From positions 5,394,001-5,458,000 of the forward strand of contig OY292275.1 in the NCBI GenBank assembly GCA_958496175.1: a DNA stretch of 64,000 bases, in the 5' to 3' direction. The position numbers and the translations under genes are program-made. Below are positions 60,097-64,000 of this stretch, piece by piece. Within the stretch, counting starts at the first letter, position 1, and every line of letters starts with the position of its first letter. The notes under the pieces are model-generated. The model had not been told where the DNA came from, ran no database searches, and saw only the letters and a program-made list of their open reading frames with translations. This DNA comes from Sisyra terminalis (lineage: Eukaryota; Arthropoda; Insecta; Neuroptera; Sisyridae).

Positions 60097-61015
60097 TGGG
60101 AACACGAGGCGGAATGGGGTACCGGGGCGGAATGGGAAATGAAATTAGCGCTTGTTACAGGTGACAAAAACGCGTAAAAATCATACTCAATATTCAATTA
60201 ATTAATTAACTATGTTGCATTATAAAAATGGCTATCGCCAGTTAAGAGTGCAGTTTTTATTTATATCAAAAGTCGAAATAAACGCTTCCGAATTCTAATT
60301 TTTGCAAAGTTACAGTAAGATAATTATCCTATGTTCTATTTTTTGTTTGAATATTAACATGACATGCTTGTTAAAACATACTGTTGACTAACTAAAAGCC
60401 CAGTGATAATTCAAATGTAACCAATATATCCTGCCATAATAGTCGTGCTTGTGGGAAAAGTGCTTTGGGGCACAATGGGTGGGGCGGAATGGGATATACC
60501 ATTCAGATAGTATTTCCTATTCAGATAGACATTTTTATTTTATCAGCAGATAGTGCGTACATATATAAGGAAAACTAGCCGACAGTCCATTTATAAGAAA
60601 GATCGGAAGATGCAGAGGTAATATGCTTATACTGTCAGGATTTATACTCCAAATCTAATGAAAGCTGGTATTCCTGCAGTATTTGCTAAAAATGGGCACA
60701 TTTGGGATGTGCTGGGCTAAACACGATGATGACAGTGTCTTCATCTGCGAACTAAGCCAATAACAAGTATCCTATTGCGCCCTAGGCTCATTTCCCATTG
60801 TGCTCCAGGGGATGGGGCAGAATGGGAAATTTCCATTTGTTTTTGAATTCTAATTTCTTAATATTAATTTTTAATTTCAATCAATAAAACCATTTTTTAT
60901 TTGTAGAGAATGAATTAAATAAATATATAAATTACAAAACAATGAAATTGTTTCTTTAAATCTCTCGTTAATTGTAATTAAAACTTAGGTACCCCGTTCC
61001 GCCACAGGTTCTCCT
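60097..61015 (+). mobile_element. 919-bp DNA transposon derivative with GGCGGAATGGG ends
   Basis: Inverted ends TGGGAACACGAGGCGGAATG and its partner (reverse complement contains GGCGGAACGGGGTACC). The flanks ACGTA (60092-60096 and 61016-61020) may be a target duplication; a simple TA is also possible. The GGGGCGGAATGGG word recurs near 60122, 60480 and, varied, 60816. It lies inside the LINE remnant. Confidence 0.72.
60597..60765 (+). pseudogene. Transposase C-terminal PHD-like zinc finger relic
   Basis: The frame reads EDAEVICLYCQDLYSKSNES, WYSCSIC, a stop, KWAHLGCAGL and, after a frame change, DDDSVFICEL. Spacing CxxC, CxxC, WAHxxCAG, C is the PHD-like finger often found at the C-terminus of pogo/Tc1-type transposases. 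The DDE domain is missing, so the element is a deletion derivative. Confidence 0.6.
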
Positions 61016-61160
61016 ACGTATATTATTTTTAAAAAAAATTAGCTATGCTCGAATTTAACGATATTGAACGGTAATTTGTTGGATAACATCTATCACTACC
61101 TTTGTAGATAGGAACTACTTCTGATAATTTTAGTTTACCTGGCTAAATCGATTTGGGTAT

Positions 61161-64000
61161 TTATCTAAAACTTTAAAGTTTCATTCCCGAACGGTTACTT
61201 TATACATAAAACAAGCATAAAGTATCAAAATATCTATACCCTCTACCTCGATAACTAGACTCTTGCCGTAAAATTTTGAAGTCTTTTCCAGGTTTTAATT
61301 AAAAAAAAAAAAAAAAAACAGAGTATAAAAGAAGTAACCTTAGATAAATTTACTAGATTGTTGCACGATATATACTTTAAGATGTTAATACGATAAGGCC
61401 AACGTCTTCAAACCACTTGTATCAATTTCATTCACGTTAAATCAAGTGAAATATTTTCCCGGCACTCAATTGAGCGTTACGACGAAGTCGTACGAGCGAT
61501 AAAAAACGGCGTTTTGTCTTCTTAACAACGACGTACAAGATATTAGAAATAGTTTTCAGTTACGATAACATATATTATGGCAGTGGCAGTAAAAGACATT
61601 CAATATCTCGGTACGGGTGATTGACGAAAGTTACGTGACTCCTGTCTGATTAAAATGCTAACAAAAGCTCGGAAAAGCTCATAATTTTCCAACACACCAC
61701 CGATACTTTTCCAACGATGATAATATCGCACAACACAACACTATGGTATACTACACATCTTCATTATTGATTTTTCGAGACTTGCAAAACAATGATGATT
61801 TCAGTGAAGGATAATTAAAATTCATGACGCCGGTAACGGGGTGGAGGATGAATTTAAGTAAATAATATATATTTCGTTCGATGTTGCAGAATAAATAGTC
61901 GAAATGACGGAACTGAGGCGAATGGTAATTGCAATATTTTTTCATAACACGTGGAAACACGGTTTTGTCGAGCTGCACATGGAACAGCCCCAGGTATATT
62001 TCCACTATCGCATACCAACCACCCCCGTTTTCTCTATTGATTTTCCAACATTTTTTTTTTCTTTGCATTCTCAAAATATATGAGAATATTACCAGCACAT
62101 TACCAGAAGAACAATATCTTCATTTTTCCAGACAACTTTCATGCGAAATGGCCCATTTGGTTGTGTTTACATAACAGAATTTTAATTTATTCAGATTTAT
62201 TTATTTTCTTTGAAATTGCGAGAAATTTCATTTGAATATTTCTAAAATAATAATTAGTCAGTTCTTTTTACATCGAGTGCTTTTTTCTTGGTTTTAATTT
62301 CTTTCGTTCCTATGTTATAAAATTTTCCACGTTAAATTAAGATCACTAAAAATAGAGTTTGGTTTTAATTTATTTGAAGTCACTACATTAAAATTTCCCT
62401 TACAAATTATGAAAAATCTTTCCAAAAAGTTTCCTGTTTTTACCCATAACAGTGCTTTAAAAATTTAAAATGGAATTGCATCTATCAGCTTTAAATTTGC
62501 CAAACTAAAAAGAAACTTATTTGTGGTTAAAAAGATAAAATATTTACTCATACTGCTTGTAAATTATCAATAGCTACAGAAAGTTGCCAATTAAAATTGC
62601 CTTCCAGGAATCTCATCTTGCAGTGGGTTGAAATCATCGGAGCTTTAAAAGCTCCGATAAACAACTCTCGACGCATCTCAAAGCCCTTTGTCATCCATCC
62701 GAGTTTGTTCAAAACTGAAAATATTTGCTTAGTCGAACAGAGATGTATATAACATACATATGAAGAGAAACACATTCTTGAAATCGCAATCCACTGCGAC
62801 ACTGTTTATCTGTACGAAATAATAAGATAAAGGGGAGCAAATGGGAACAAATGTACCAAAGTGGGAACAGCAAAAAGTCACTTGACAAAGATGAACAGTT
62901 CTTCTCATCGTCACTACCGACATCAACCGCACATTTTACCGTACAAGCAATCACAGATTGTTGCTTTGATTAAATTTGAAATAGAATTTTCTGTATCTAT
63001 GAAAAAGATATAAAATACGAAGATATACGTTCTACATGAGGGTATAAGGGAAGTTTACATCTCTGAAAGATTTATGAGTGGGTTATCAAAACAAATATAA
63101 ATCTATCAACATAAACCGGAAATTATTTGGTTTTTTATTTGACATAAGGTTGAAGTTGGGAATGAAATTGAGGTTTTATAAATATATTCAAATAAAAACC
63201 TTTCATTTGGGAAAGTAGATCCACTAAAGTTTTATAATCTTTATTATTTACAGCCTAAAATGTTCATTTTTTAAAGTGATTGGATATAAAAATTAGAACT
63301 ACGGTACATTTTAACGAACAAATTGTTCTTCTCTTGCTTAATCCTAATATCGTTGCCGATCTATGCTAATTAATGAGGTTGCCTCTTGGAATTTTCTAAT
63401 TTTTTAGAATCTGTTGGAGGATTCTTCTTCATTTGCTTCTTCTTCTGCGGACGCGAAACTCGAATCCACGAGTCCAATCCTACGGATTGATCATTGTCCT
63501 CGTTTTCCTATTCCTCCAGTTTGTCTTTATACCATCAATTTTTCCATGGTCTAATGGCACGTCATATGTCCGAAAAATAGGACAAGAATTTCATCGTTAT
63601 CTTCCATTGGGTTAACCAGGCTCTCGTCGACAAACCAATCCTCGAGGAGTTAAAACAAGAAAATCCAGTCGTCAAAAGTATCCACCGCATAAAGACGGGT
63701 GAATAACTTGGCGTCTCATACCTGTCCATTTGGACCAAATCTCTTCCTGAAGATATTTGTAAATCTCAGCTTTAAAGTTGAGGCCAAGAGAAAGTTCTCA
63801 TAAATCTTTCAATGTCTGCAGGGCTGCTTTAAATTTGCCCACAAAGCAAACTACTGTCATGCCACTTTGGTCTTTGCCTACTGATGTACCTATTGGTAAA
63901 ATAAGAAGTAAATGGAATGCATCGGGGGAGAGGAAAAGAATAGTTCGCTACTTTCCACAAGCAGCTTCTTGAAAGTTTTTCGGAGATCCTCTTATTTTAG
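61161..64000. other. Intergenic or intronic stretch, nothing firm
   Basis: A perfect 11-bp stem (ATCGGAGCTTT, one base, its complement) lies at 62637-62659. 63420-64000 is GC-richer with frames at 63433-63615 and 63778-63972 on the plus strand; they look like decayed coding sequence but no family is recognisable. The missing receptor exons were not found here. Confidence 0.3.

Larger units (their letters stand above)
59560..61160 (-). pseudogene. CR1/Jockey-like LINE reverse transcriptase remnant, split by a transposon
   Basis: Minus strand, two parts. 61021-61160 reads KLKLSEVVPIYKGSDRCYPT and NYRSISLNSSIA (RT fingers). 59560-60096 continues with KNFGFVKAKGAQNALNCITN, RLNEKQKT, NH-RILLKKIENYGIRS, IYLTNRTQMVRINNN and an eroded YANNTAI in place of the catalytic YADD box, then WRKT-like sequence. 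The order matches an RT read 5' to 3' on the minus strand, with the 919-bp element inserted between fingers and palm. Many stops; inactive. Confidence 0.68.

Noticed and set aside
1..64000. tRNA, rRNA genes and CRISPR arrays
   Set aside because: No cloverleaf with A/B boxes, no rRNA core sequence and no regularly spaced short repeats seen. The DNA is eukaryotic.

Overview
The window is eukaryotic and almost certainly from an insect. It is very AT-rich, has no operons, and its recognisable genes are split by spliceosomal introns. It carries a CRF-like diuretic hormone (DH44-type) receptor and an MBF2-type secreted protein, both known mainly from insects and other arthropods. It is also packed with insect-type mobile DNA: Helitrons, hAT, piggyBac and mariner relics, Jockey-type LINEs and many foldback elements. 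The order is not fixed by the sequence; a fly, perhaps nematoceran, is only a guess.

Layout. 1-1535 and 15262-16830 are inverted copies of one Helitron family (B). 4523-5662 is a large palindrome holding two divergent copies of a small two-exon gene of unknown function. 6863-7325 is a compact gene with a TATA box, a signal peptide and an MBF2-like domain. 7762-8708 is a complete short Helitron (family A). 13355-13647 is a piggyBac MITE and 13946-14639 a short hAT element. 15064-18693 is a complete Helitron B with a Helitron A nested inside it. 21045-23150 holds two foldback elements. 26330-29600 is a nest of LINE remnants, a Helitron end and two hAT elements. 31658-32670 is another foldback, and 34123-37875 a third Helitron B with a 500-bp foldback inside. 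38825-41017 is a tandem duplication in which each copy has received a different MITE.

42231-52941 (minus strand) holds the last four coding exons of the receptor gene: TM5, TM6, TM7 and the cytoplasmic tail. All three splice joins keep frame. The introns are loaded with mobile DNA: a foldback, a LINE inside an inverted repeat, a 254-bp foldback and a three-unit tandem array beside a mariner relic. The upstream exons (hormone-binding domain, TM1-TM4) were not found to the right and are probably beyond the window. 55375-56431 is another foldback. 59560-61160 is a minus-strand LINE remnant split by a 919-bp DNA transposon that keeps a PHD-like zinc finger.

The most unusual signal is the foldback group at 21.0, 22.6, 31.7, 39.8, 42.6 and 55.4 kb. 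These fall into four sequence families that share tip sequences, a run of short motifs in the same order and, in three cases, 9-bp target duplications. They look like one anciently diverged lineage. The second is the palindromic gene pair at 4.5-5.7 kb, whose inner arms are nearly identical while the last exons have diverged.
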